A program made the translations under genes and the position numbers. Of a stretch of 8,749 nt of DNA, positions 1 through 6,110 are shown in pieces. Within the stretch, counting starts at the first letter, position 1. Every line of letters begins with the position of its first letter. The notes under the pieces are model-generated. The model was not told the origin of the DNA. It was given only the letters and a program-made list of their open reading frames with translations, and searched no databases. This stretch comes from Microcaldota archaeon. GTDB taxonomy: Archaea > Micrarchaeota > Micrarchaeia > Micrarchaeales > Micrarchaeaceae. Location of the stretch: positions 1 to 8,749 of the forward strand of contig JAJZLZ010000038.1 of assembly GCA_021850375.1 (NCBI GenBank), given 5' to 3'.

Positions 1-295
1 CAAAATACTTCTTTATCTTTCCGTCAACGTTATCCTGCTGGAATCTGCCGTTTATTATAAGCCTCTGCTCCTCCACAGAAACCGGGACTGAAAGCTCTTT
101 GCTGATATATCTGCCTATCTCCTGGGCCGATCTCCTGCCCGTATCTGCTATTTGCATGATGTTTCTAACTATTGTTTTTGTACCTTCAGTTAAAACGTCC
201 GCTTTTGGTATAATAAAATCCGATCTCTCCGCAGAGAGGTTTGGCATCTTAGAGAATGCCCTGTCTAATAGTTGCTTATATTCCTCTTCACTCAA
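1..295 (-). CDS. Translation initiation factor aIF2 subunit beta, N-terminal part (runs off left edge)
   Basis: The 98 visible residues match archaeal aIF2 beta. This subunit of the heterotrimeric aIF2 helps bring initiator Met-tRNA to the small ribosomal subunit in the cytoplasm. Visible family features are the N-terminal helix EEEYKQLLDRAF, which in the family contacts the gamma subunit, then FIIPKADVLTEGTKTIVRN (the I-P-K/x-D/x-G-x-K-T core) and the alpha/beta domain ending near INGRFQQDNVDGKIKKYF. The C-terminal zinc ribbon lies beyond the edge. The start is TTG at 295-293: an AGGTG Shine-Dalgarno sits at 306-302 with a 6-base spacer, the family N-terminus begins here, and the first in-frame ATG (codon 17) would delete the conserved helix. 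The gene follows the small membrane-protein gene by 13 bases, so the two are probably co-transcribed. Family identity is confident by motif recognition; no alignment was run. Confidence 0.9.
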   Translation of the reverse strand, partial: MSEEEYKQLLDRAFSKMPNLSAERSDFIIPKADVLTEGTKTIVRNIMQIADTGRRSAQEIGRYISKELSVPVSVEEQRLIINGRFQQDNVDGKIKKYF

Positions 296-301
296 ATACT
301 A

Positions 302-306
302 CACCT
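302..306 (-). promoter_or_regulatory. Shine-Dalgarno AGGTG deciding the TTG start of aIF2 beta
   Basis: AGGTG on the minus strand lies 6 bases before TTG at 295. It complements the anti-Shine-Dalgarno end of archaeal 16S rRNA and supports the TTG start over the internal ATG. It lies in the 13-base gap after the stop codon of the upstream gene. Confidence 0.65.
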
Positions 307-308
307 GA

Positions 309-677
309 TTATTCCTTGATGTCATTTATTATCTGCATGTACTCCTTTCTGCTTATATCGCCATTTGCATAGCGTATGCGGGCAATCTCTTTCGGGTCGC
401 TTCTCATTCCATGTATATAATGCGCGCCCTTGCACGTGCACATCATGCTAAGCGCCCAACCAATGAATCCTATAAGAAGTATTATACCTACAAATCCGGC
501 AATTGCATTTACCATATAACTGTGCATGCCCAAGAACACGCTCGATACCAATACGACAACTATAGCCAAAAAGAGAACGGCTAATATAAATCTAATCACG
601 CTGCTATAATGCCATTTGCAGCATGAACACGTGCAACTGTTGTTGTACAATTTCTTATGCGCCTCTTTTGTTAACAT
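309..677 (-). CDS. Small two-TM membrane protein with Cys clusters and SHOCT-like C-terminus
   Basis: A 122-residue protein of unknown function. It has a short polar N-terminus with a cysteine cluster (C15, C17, C19, C20, then H23), a first hydrophobic helix at about 29-49, a second at about 55-78, and a second Cys/His group directly after it (C80, C82, H86). The tail at about 94-121 (DPKEIARIRYANGDISRKEY) resembles the SHOCT short C-terminal domain, whose hallmark is an R/Y-x-x-G-x-I-s-x-x-E-Y pattern. A two-helix hairpin would put both Cys groups and the tail on the same membrane face, suggesting metal binding (inference). The start is ATG 677, which has GGTG at 686-683 with a 5-base spacer and a TATA-like element further upstream. 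An in-frame GTG two codons earlier is possible, and the open frame extends to 737. It lies directly upstream of aIF2 beta. Confidence 0.75.
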   Translation of the reverse strand: MLTKEAHKKLYNNSCTCSCCKWHYSSVIRFILAVLFLAIVVVLVSSVFLGMHSYMVNAIAGFVGIILLIGFIGWALSMMCTCKGAHYIHGMRSDPKEIARIRYANGDISRKEYMQIINDIKE

Positions 678-715
678 ACTCACACCATTATATGCTATTA
701 TATGGGTAATATATA

Positions 716-723
716 CTTTATAA
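716..723 (-). promoter_or_regulatory. Candidate TATA box for the SHOCT protein / aIF2 beta unit
   Basis: TTATAAAG on the minus strand, followed by further AT-rich sequence. With the usual archaeal spacing of about 25 bases, transcription would begin near 690-695, leaving a short leader that still contains the GGTG Shine-Dalgarno at 686-683 before ATG 677. Assigned by spacing only; the region is AT-rich, so chance matches are common. Confidence 0.45.
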
Positions 724-774
724 TAGTATCGCTGCAATAATCCTATGCGTGCTTAATGGCAAATTTAGCCCATC

Positions 775-805
775 TTGGCCAAATATACAAATAGTTGGCA
801 GCCAA
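775..805. promoter_or_regulatory. Pair of TTGGC/GCCAA palindromes, candidate operator
   Basis: TTGGCCAA at 775-782 is a perfect palindrome, and TTGGC-A-GCCAA at 795-805 is a perfect 5-base inverted repeat with a one-base centre. Their centres are about 21.5 bases apart, near two DNA turns, so a dimeric regulator could bind both on one face. They lie upstream of both candidate promoters in the divergent region. The arms are short, so this remains a hypothesis. Confidence 0.35.
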
Positions 806-920
806 ATAAAATAGCATAAATCAATATGAGTGTATATTATGCCTATGTGTTGATTTGCAATATTTTACCATATGTTTGCTGCATGCCATGCGTGCGCATA
901 ATATTTAATCTTTACCGAAC

Positions 921-931
921 AATATACTTAA
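921..931 (+). promoter_or_regulatory. Candidate TATA box for the geranylgeranyl reductase gene
   Basis: AATATACTTAA preceded by CGAAC, which resembles a purine-rich TFB recognition element. The expected start of transcription about 25 bases downstream falls close to ATG 953. That implies either a leaderless message from 953 or a leader of about 36 bases before the alternative ATG at 989. A second AT-rich element at 900-909 is a weaker alternative. Confidence 0.4.
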
Positions 932-952
932 AGTTCTTCTATAACAAGGTTA

Positions 953-2428
953 ATGGTAAATAGGGATTTTAGCTTAAACAGTGTTTTTATGGAAACAAAA
1001 TACGATATAATAGTTGCCGGTGCAGGTCTTGCTGGATCTCTTGCCGCAGCAACGGCTGCGCGCAACGGGGCAAAGGTAATACTTCTCGACAGGAATAAAC
1101 AAGAGGAGGTAGGGAAAAAGACCAACTGGGGATGGGTATGCGGAGATGCGGTCGCAAGCGACCATTTAAAATTTATAAAATCCAAAATAAATTTGGATTT
1201 TTCATATCCCGAACTTGACTATAAGGTAGATGGCGTCATAGCCCTCTCCCCTGATTTGAAGAGCAGGTTTCCATTCGATGGTGAAGGATACATATTAAAC
1301 AGGCCGCTATTTGAAGCGCGCCTGCTTGAGTATGCCATAAAAAACGGTGCGCAATACCTCTCGGAATTTGAGGTGGAATCGCCAGTAATCGAGAACAATG
1401 CGGTAATTGGCATATTTGGCAAGGACAAGGAGAAAAAGCATGTCGAAATAAAAGCAAATGTTGTTATTGACGCGCTGGGCGTTGCAACTACAATTAGAAG
1501 GAAACTACCGCATAACCCTTATGTTGAGAAGGAGGTGCACATATCTGATTTGGAATCTACCGGCAGGTTCATATATGAGTTTGATGCGGACCATGTCGAT
1601 TTGAACTATTATGACCCAAAGAATGCGCTCATACATCTAAACCAGAATATAGCGCCGGGAGGATACGGATGGGTATTTCCTAAAAGCAACAACAAGGTGA
1701 ACATCGGCATTGGCGTACAAAAAGAGAGCCTTGATATACGAAACGCAAAACTAGGCCGTAAAGACACGCTTCATTCTCTTATGGATGAGTATATAAAGAG
1801 CAATCCTGTACTCAATACTCTGCGCCTATTCAAGGAGCACAACAACTGCAAGGGCTATTGGTCTGTTGCGGTAAGGCACCAAATAGACAGCCTGGTATTC
1901 AACGGATATATGGGCGCAGGAGACAGCATGGCGATGCCTAATCCTATCAGCGCAGGTGGCATAGGTCCTGCGATGGTCGCAGGCATACTCGCTGGCGAGT
2001 ATGCCGCAGAAGCGGTGCACAAAAAGGATTATACCATAGATGGCCTTTGGAACTACAATTTGGAATTTAATAAGCACTACGGCAGGAAGACCGCGGGCCT
2101 TGAGGTATTTAGGATATATCTGCAGTCGTTAAACAATGATCTGATAAACTACGGGATGAAGAACTTTTTGTCAACCAAGGAGGCGATAGATCTAAGCTAT
2201 GGACGCGTGCCGGAGCTTAGCTTATCGTCAAAATTCAAGATGGTTTTAAAGGGGGCATCGAACATAACGGCGTTTTCAGATTTGCTATATGTTGTAAAGA
2301 AAATGAAAGAGCTAAATGAGCTATACGCAAATTATCCGAAAAGCCCAAAAGAGTTTTCGCATTGGAAGGCTATTGTTGATTCGTCGCTTGATGAAGCTAA
2401 GAATCGCTTCAAGCCCAGTCCTATATAA
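953..2428 (+). CDS. Geranylgeranyl reductase family FAD-dependent oxidoreductase
   Basis: Flavoprotein of the geranylgeranyl reductase family (COG0644-like), which saturates the isoprenoid double bonds of archaeal membrane lipids at the membrane surface. Visible landmarks in the 491-residue form are the FAD Rossmann motif GAGLAG (23-28) with acidic D46 ending strand 2, NWGWVCGDAV (58-67), the family hallmark YGWVFP followed by GIG (238-254), and the second FAD motif GAGDSMAMPNPISAGG (321-336). About 110 residues follow, so the protein is somewhat longer than typical members. C63 and C299 might correspond to the redox cysteine pair described in the Sulfolobus enzyme, but I have not aligned them. 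The start is uncertain. ATG 953 fits a leaderless transcript; ATG 989 gives METKYDIIVAGAG, the usual family N-terminus, but has no clear Shine-Dalgarno. rpoK follows 18 bases downstream. The exact lipid substrate is not shown. Confidence 0.9.
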   Translation: MVNRDFSLNSVFMETKYDIIVAGAGLAGSLAAATAARNGAKVILLDRNKQEEVGKKTNWGWVCGDAVASDHLKFIKSKINLDFSYPELDYKVDGVIALSPDLKSRFPFDGEGYILNRPLFEARLLEYAIKNGAQYLSEFEVESPVIENNAVIGIFGKDKEKKHVEIKANVVIDALGVATTIRRKLPHNPYVEKEVHISDLESTGRFIYEFDADHVDLNYYDPKNALIHLNQNIAPGGYGWVFPKSNNKVNIGIGVQKESLDIRNAKLGRKDTLHSLMDEYIKSNPVLNTLRLFKEHNNCKGYWSVAVRHQIDSLVFNGYMGAGDSMAMPNPISAGGIGPAMVAGILAGEYAAEAVHKKDYTIDGLWNYNLEFNKHYGRKTAGLEVFRIYLQSLNNDLINYGMKNFLSTKEAIDLSYGRVPELSLSSKFKMVLKGASNITAFSDLLYVVKKMKELNELYANYPKSPKEFSHWKAIVDSSLDEAKNRFKPSPI

Positions 2429-2446
2429 TTAATATGCAGTGGTTTA

Positions 2447-2617
2447 ATGGAGTATACAAAATATGAGAAAGCCAGGATAATAGGAGCACGTGCACTGCAG
2501 CTCGCATACGGGGCGCCGCCTTTGGTTAAGGTTCCAGAGGGTATGATAAATCCACTCGATTTAGCAGAACTGGAATTCAACAAGTCAGCGATACCAATAA
2601 CCATACTAAAGAATTAG
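2447..2617 (+). CDS. rpoK: DNA-directed RNA polymerase subunit Rpo6 (RpoK)
   Basis: A 56-residue protein matching archaeal Rpo6/RpoK, the homologue of eukaryotic RPB6 and bacterial omega, which stabilises assembly of the RNA polymerase core. The sequence begins MEYTKYEKARIIGARALQLA, the characteristic T-x-Y-E-x-A-R-I-x-G-A-R-A-L-Q helix, and continues through GAPPLV, INPLDLAELEFNK and AIPITI, the conserved C-terminal block. Length is typical for archaeal members. The start is ATG 2447. The region ahead has only a weak GGT element (2441-2443), plus TATATAA at 2423-2429, which could be a promoter element of its own at a tight distance. It follows the reductase by 18 bases on the same strand, so read-through transcription is likely. 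It is easily missed because of its size and because a longer antisense open frame covers it. Confidence 0.95.
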   Translation: MEYTKYEKARIIGARALQLAYGAPPLVKVPEGMINPLDLAELEFNKSAIPITILKN

Positions 2618-2634
2618 CCTAAGACAGATTAATC
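2618..2634. other. Convergent gap between rpoK and the phosphoesterase gene
   Basis: Only 17 bases separate the two convergent stop codons. AGATTAATCT at 2626-2635 is a 10-base perfect palindrome, too short for a real hairpin. A T5 run at 2675-2679, on the plus strand inside the end of the opposing gene, could serve as an archaeal oligo-T termination signal for rpoK. No strong intrinsic terminator is visible. Confidence 0.3.
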
Positions 2635-3312
2635 TCAGATAGCCGCAATAGCGCCGCTCTTTGAGAATATATTATTTTTGAGCAGCGGGCTTATATGGGA
2701 ATCTTCACTTCCTACTATTAGATGGTTGAAAGATGGCATTGAAATGAGCTTTGCTTTGCGGTTAAAATTTTTATACCTACTAGAAGCCTTTTTTGGATTT
2801 ATCGAGTAAATCATGTAAGCTGGAATTAGCGAATTATCATTAGACCTAATTGCTGGGTGCTCATGCCCTATTACTATAGTTTGCTGCATCATAATGCGGC
2901 CAGTAGGCATAGCATTTCCATGCAGCATCCCTACCCCGCAAAAAATTATCTCTTTTTTTATCACAACATTGCTTGGCGGCGAAAGATTTGCGTCGTGGTT
3001 GCCTTTTGAAATCTTAATATTAAAATCCAAAAGACCATTAAAAAATTCGTTTAGCATTCTCAATTCCGCCAAACGCGGCCTTGATATCGAATCCTTGACG
3101 TCTCCTAGTATTATAAGGTTCTTAGTTTTATATCTGTTTGAAAGCGCAATTATCCTATTGGAGATGGAATTTGAGATCCCATAGACATGCACGCCGCGCT
3201 TTGACAATTCCAGCTCCCTACCTATGTGCAGATCTCCTATTACAATAGAAGATCTTTTGCCCGACACTATTATTAGAGCAAGATCGTCGTATAAAATCTT
3301 CGCCTCATCCAT
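2635..3312 (-). CDS. SbcD/Mre11-related metallophosphoesterase (COG1407-like)
   Basis: A 225-residue calcineurin-like metallophosphoesterase with a complete dinuclear metal site: D27-x-H29 in VIGDLHIG, G70-D71 with D74 (GDVKD), G104-N105-H106-D107 (KGNHD), H131 in LHGNA, and H150-x-H152 (GHEH). The ending MPSFNHLIVG (192-201) and the length fit the archaeal SbcD/Mre11-related phosphoesterase family (TIGR00024/COG1407). Its members are predicted nucleases or phosphodiesterases, and the physiological substrate is generally unknown. ATG 3312 is chosen because the protein then starts just before the family core, 7 bases after the nuoN stop, with AGGA 5 bases upstream. The open frame continues to 3390, but that stretch overlaps nuoN coding sequence. 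It appears to be the last gene of the nuo operon, although no functional link to complex I is established. Confidence 0.88.
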   Translation of the reverse strand: MDEAKILYDDLALIIVSGKRSSIVIGDLHIGRELELSKRGVHVYGISNSISNRIIALSNRYKTKNLIILGDVKDSISRPRLAELRMLNEFFNGLLDFNIKISKGNHDANLSPPSNVVIKKEIIFCGVGMLHGNAMPTGRIMMQQTIVIGHEHPAIRSNDNSLIPAYMIYSINPKKASSRYKNFNRKAKLISMPSFNHLIVGSEDSHISPLLKNNIFSKSGAIAAI

Positions 3313-3319
3313 AGCAATC

Positions 3320-4702
3320 CTAAATAATTGATTTCGCCGCAATAGATGCAAGGTTAATGATCGGTTGAGGGAATAGTCCAAAGGCAACAACTATAATAAG
3401 CGGCACTATTATGGCAATTAGTGCCATAACTCCTATATGTATGTGCCTTTGTTTTCTTTGGGTAAATATGGCATTTATGACCCGGCCATAGTAGTAGATT
3501 GATAAGAAGCTGTTTACTATTCCAACAATCGCAAGGAACAGGAGCTTTGAGTTAACCGCGCTATAAAATAGTAAAAACTTCCCAAAGAATCCGATGAGCG
3601 GAGGTATTCCTGCCATAGAAAGCATGAATATCGAAAGTGAAATGCCAAGTATGCCGCTGCGCTGGAATAATCCTGTGTACTCATCCACCTTTTGTATGTT
3701 CTTTGACTCCAAGACCAAGACCACAATAAACGCTCCTATTATCATAAACGAATGCGCAAATATGTAAAATATCGCGGCGCTAAGCCCTGATATGCTTGCG
3801 GCAGCAATACCTACAAGTATGTATCCTGCCTGCGATATGGATGAGTATGCAAGCATGCGCTTCACGTTCTTTTGGCTTAGCGCCAAAAGGTTTCCATAAA
3901 ACATCGTGAATATCGCAAGCGCCTCTATTATCGGCGAATACGTCTTCGCCATCGCCCCGAAGCTAACGAATAATACTAAGATGAGCCCTACAAATGCGAC
4001 CTTCTTATTTATGCCTGCAAGCATCGCGGTTATAAAACCAGGGGAGCCAGAATAGACATCAGGTATCCACAAATTGAACGGGAAGATGGCGGTTTCAAAT
4101 CCAAGGGACGCTATAATTAGCAGCATGGCAAGTATTATCGCATAGCCTGTCCCTGAAATAGGGCCGTTTAGCGATACGCCGTTGTTAAATTGCAAAAGAA
4201 TTGCGGCGCCAAATGTAAATAGGGCAGCAAATAAAGACCCCATTATAAAGAGCTTAACGGCTGCCTCTATCCTATGCCTGCCTTCAAGCAATATAAGCAT
4301 AGATGCCAATATTGCCATAAGCTCAAGACCTAAAAGTATAGATAGAAGAGTCGAGGAAGTCGCAACTACAAATCCCGCTATCAAAGAGAGGCCGAGCATG
4401 GATGCGAATGCGCAGTAGTCCTTTGAGTAGTCGTATGCCGACATGCCAACCAGCAAAACGCCAATAGATATTATGGCCACAAAAAGCATAGAGAACGGGT
4501 AGATATGTATCGCTCCTAGATACATTGCGTTTGTGCCGATATATGCGGCGTATAGAGAGGAAGAGAAGATCAAAAAGCTAAACAGCAAAATAACTATTGC
4601 AGATAAGCGCTTTGCTTCAAAATATAGTGCGACAAAGCTGAGAATTGCAATTCCGAATAATGAAGGTAGTATGAGATCGATGATATTTAGTTGAAGCGTC
4701 AT
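3320..4702 (-). CDS. nuoN: Complex I membrane subunit NuoN (antiporter-like)
   Basis: A 460-residue, highly hydrophobic antiporter-like subunit, one of three proton-translocating modules of complex I in the cytoplasmic membrane. Landmarks are the TM5 glutamate E127 in LGLELMA, the TM7-TM8 block GFETAIFPFNLWIPDVYSGS (201-220), K233 in NKKVAF, the NVKRMLAYSSISQAGY loop and helix (279-294), and the TM12 lysine K375 in GFFGKFLLF. Compared with E. coli NuoN (E133, K217, K247, K395 recalled from the literature), three are kept, but the TM7 lysine is E203 (codon GAA at 4096-4094), and the usual PFH is PFN. The gene is intact with no frameshift, and its codon use matches its neighbours. ATG 4702 lies one base after the nuoM stop, with AGGG upstream in the nuoM end. 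The archaeal homologue in methanogens is called FpoN. Confidence 0.95.
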   Translation of the reverse strand: MTLQLNIIDLILPSLFGIAILSFVALYFEAKRLSAIVILLFSFLIFSSSLYAAYIGTNAMYLGAIHIYPFSMLFVAIISIGVLLVGMSAYDYSKDYCAFASMLGLSLIAGFVVATSSTLLSILLGLELMAILASMLILLEGRHRIEAAVKLFIMGSLFAALFTFGAAILLQFNNGVSLNGPISGTGYAIILAMLLIIASLGFETAIFPFNLWIPDVYSGSPGFITAMLAGINKKVAFVGLILVLFVSFGAMAKTYSPIIEALAIFTMFYGNLLALSQKNVKRMLAYSSISQAGYILVGIAAASISGLSAAIFYIFAHSFMIIGAFIVVLVLESKNIQKVDEYTGLFQRSGILGISLSIFMLSMAGIPPLIGFFGKFLLFYSAVNSKLLFLAIVGIVNSFLSIYYYGRVINAIFTQRKQRHIHIGVMALIAIIVPLIIVVAFGLFPQPIINLASIAAKSII

Positions 4703-4703
4703 G

Positions 4704-6110
4704 TCATAACCCTAAGAGATTGATAATTATCAGCGGCACAATACCGATTAGTATTATTGCTCCGGCTATAATATAATAGCCCAATGTCTCTCTCTTCCCA
4801 ATATATGCGCCGGCATCGGAAGATTCCTTCACATATAAGAATGATTTGCTGATTAACGCGTACATGAATATGCCCACAATCAGTATGGCGATTAGTGGTA
4901 TGAGTGCATAGAGTCCAAATGCTTGGAACGAACCGATGAATATCAATATATCCGTAATAAATCCGGTCGTTAGGGGAAAACCTATCATCGAGAGCGCCGC
5001 TATTATGAAGGCGTAAGTGCTTGCGGGGGTTGAGAGCAGTATGCCGCGCAGGCGCGTAGTGTTCCTCTCGGAAAAAATGTATTTTATCGTACCCGCGGTA
5101 AGGAACATCAACGATACTGTTAATCCGTGCGAGAGCATTCCAAATATGGCGCCGGCCTCGCCTATATTGCTATAGGAGCTTATCGCCATCAATATTATTG
5201 CCATCTCGACTATCGTGGAATATGCGACTATCCTCTTTATGTCCGTTTGCCTTATCAGTATAAGCGCACCCCAAATCGATGAGAATATCGCAAGCGCCGC
5301 TATTATGTATGCGTATTCGCGTGCTATTGGCATCATTAGAAAAAGTAAGAACATGCCATATCCGCCGAATTTTGTGAGTATGCCAGATAACAGCATGGAT
5401 CCTTGTGTTGATGCTTCAGCGTGCGCATCGGGCAGCCAGAAGTGCATCGGATATATTAGAATATTAGTCATAAATGCCACAAAGAAAAGTATGAAAATAT
5501 AAAGCTGTATCCTGGGTGGTATCTGGGATGCAAGAGAAGCTATCGAGCCTATTTGCAGCGTGTGCGTTGGCGTATAGGTGTAGAGCAGTATGATAGCAAG
5601 CAAAAGCATCGAGCTCGCAAATATCTCATATACTAGAAAGTTTATCGACGCACTGCGCCTGTTTGCAGAGCCTAGGACATTTATCATTACAAACATGGCT
5701 ATAACGCCGATGTCCCAGAATATGAAGAACACAAACAAGTTATTTGCGCTAAACAGGCCAATTGAGGCAATTTGGAAGAGCAAAATCATTGTCCCAGAAA
5801 GTTTTGTGTGCTCCCGCTCAGGATTTCCGGCTATGCTTGCGGCAAGCAGCACTATTGATGACATTATGAGCAGGACAATTGATATCCCTGAGAGGTTGAA
5901 TGATAAGGGGATGTTTAGGTATGGTATGTATGCGAAGTTTTCAACAGGCACAGAGCCGCTATATAAATATACGATTGCCGCATATATTGAGACTAAAAGC
6001 CCCGCGAGCGCAGATATTGCAGGCAGGAGCCTAAAGTTGCTTTTCATCAATGCGTTTATGATCATTAGGATCGCGCAGAGCGCTATTAAAAATAATATTA
6101 TCGGGATCAA
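4704..6110 (-). CDS. nuoM: Complex I membrane subunit NuoM (antiporter-like)
   Basis: A 468-residue membrane subunit of the proton-pumping arm of complex I. Family signatures are the WLPDAHAEAS block (225-234) after TM7, GILTKFGGYG (243-252) in TM8, DIKRIVAYSTI (290-300), and GMLSHGL (324-330) in the later antiporter helices. K247 keeps the TM8 lysine. Three other key positions are changed relative to E. coli NuoM: TM5 Glu144 is D133 (FFIFWDIG), TM7 Lys234 is N216 (AFMTNILIYP), and TM12 Glu407 is D387 (GFITDILIF). The gene starts with TTG at 6110, directly after the nuoL TGA in the same frame. GGTG at 6120-6117 in the nuoL end, 6 bases before TTG, supports it, and the first transmembrane helix then begins at once. 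The next in-frame ATG (codon 16) would remove part of TM1. It is followed by nuoN after one base. Confidence 0.95.
   Translation of the reverse strand: MIPIILFLIALCAILMIINALMKSNFRLLPAISALAGLLVSIYAAIVYLYSGSVPVENFAYIPYLNIPLSFNLSGISIVLLIMSSIVLLAASIAGNPEREHTKLSGTMILLFQIASIGLFSANNLFVFFIFWDIGVIAMFVMINVLGSANRRSASINFLVYEIFASSMLLLAIILLYTYTPTHTLQIGSIASLASQIPPRIQLYIFILFFVAFMTNILIYPMHFWLPDAHAEASTQGSMLLSGILTKFGGYGMFLLFLMMPIAREYAYIIAALAIFSSIWGALILIRQTDIKRIVAYSTIVEMAIILMAISSYSNIGEAGAIFGMLSHGLTVSLMFLTAGTIKYIFSERNTTRLRGILLSTPASTYAFIIAALSMIGFPLTTGFITDILIFIGSFQAFGLYALIPLIAILIVGIFMYALISKSFLYVKESSDAGAYIGKRETLGYYIIAGAIILIGIVPLIIINLLGL

Larger units (their letters stand above)
678..952. other. Divergent intergenic region with palindromes, no gene seen
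   Basis: 275 AT-rich bases between two divergently transcribed units. I see no tRNA, no convincing small coding frame and no repeat array. It holds candidate TATA elements for both sides, the paired TTGGC palindromes at 775-805, and an inverted repeat ATGCG-TG-CGCAT at 888-899. The first eight bases of that repeat (ATGCGTGC) also occur at 745-752, so a second shared protein-binding motif is possible but unproven. Confidence 0.6.

Noticed and set aside
99..308. Open frame on the plus strand at the left edge
   Set aside because: The minus strand encodes aIF2 beta over the same bases with clear family motifs, so the plus-strand frame is a shadow.
2332..2604. Open frame of 90 codons on the minus strand across the reductase end and rpoK
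   Set aside because: The plus strand here encodes the clearly recognisable Rpo6 and the end of the reductase; the minus-strand product matches nothing.
2651..2690. Possible hairpin terminator (GCCGCTC ... GAGCAGCGGGC) around a T5 run
   Set aside because: The arms pair only imperfectly, enclose a long loop and lie inside the phosphoesterase coding sequence; archaeal termination does not need a hairpin.
3313..3390. Upstream extension of the phosphoesterase frame by 26 codons
   Set aside because: The extension overlaps nuoN coding sequence and adds residues outside the family core; ATG 3312 has a Shine-Dalgarno-like AGGA and fits the family length.
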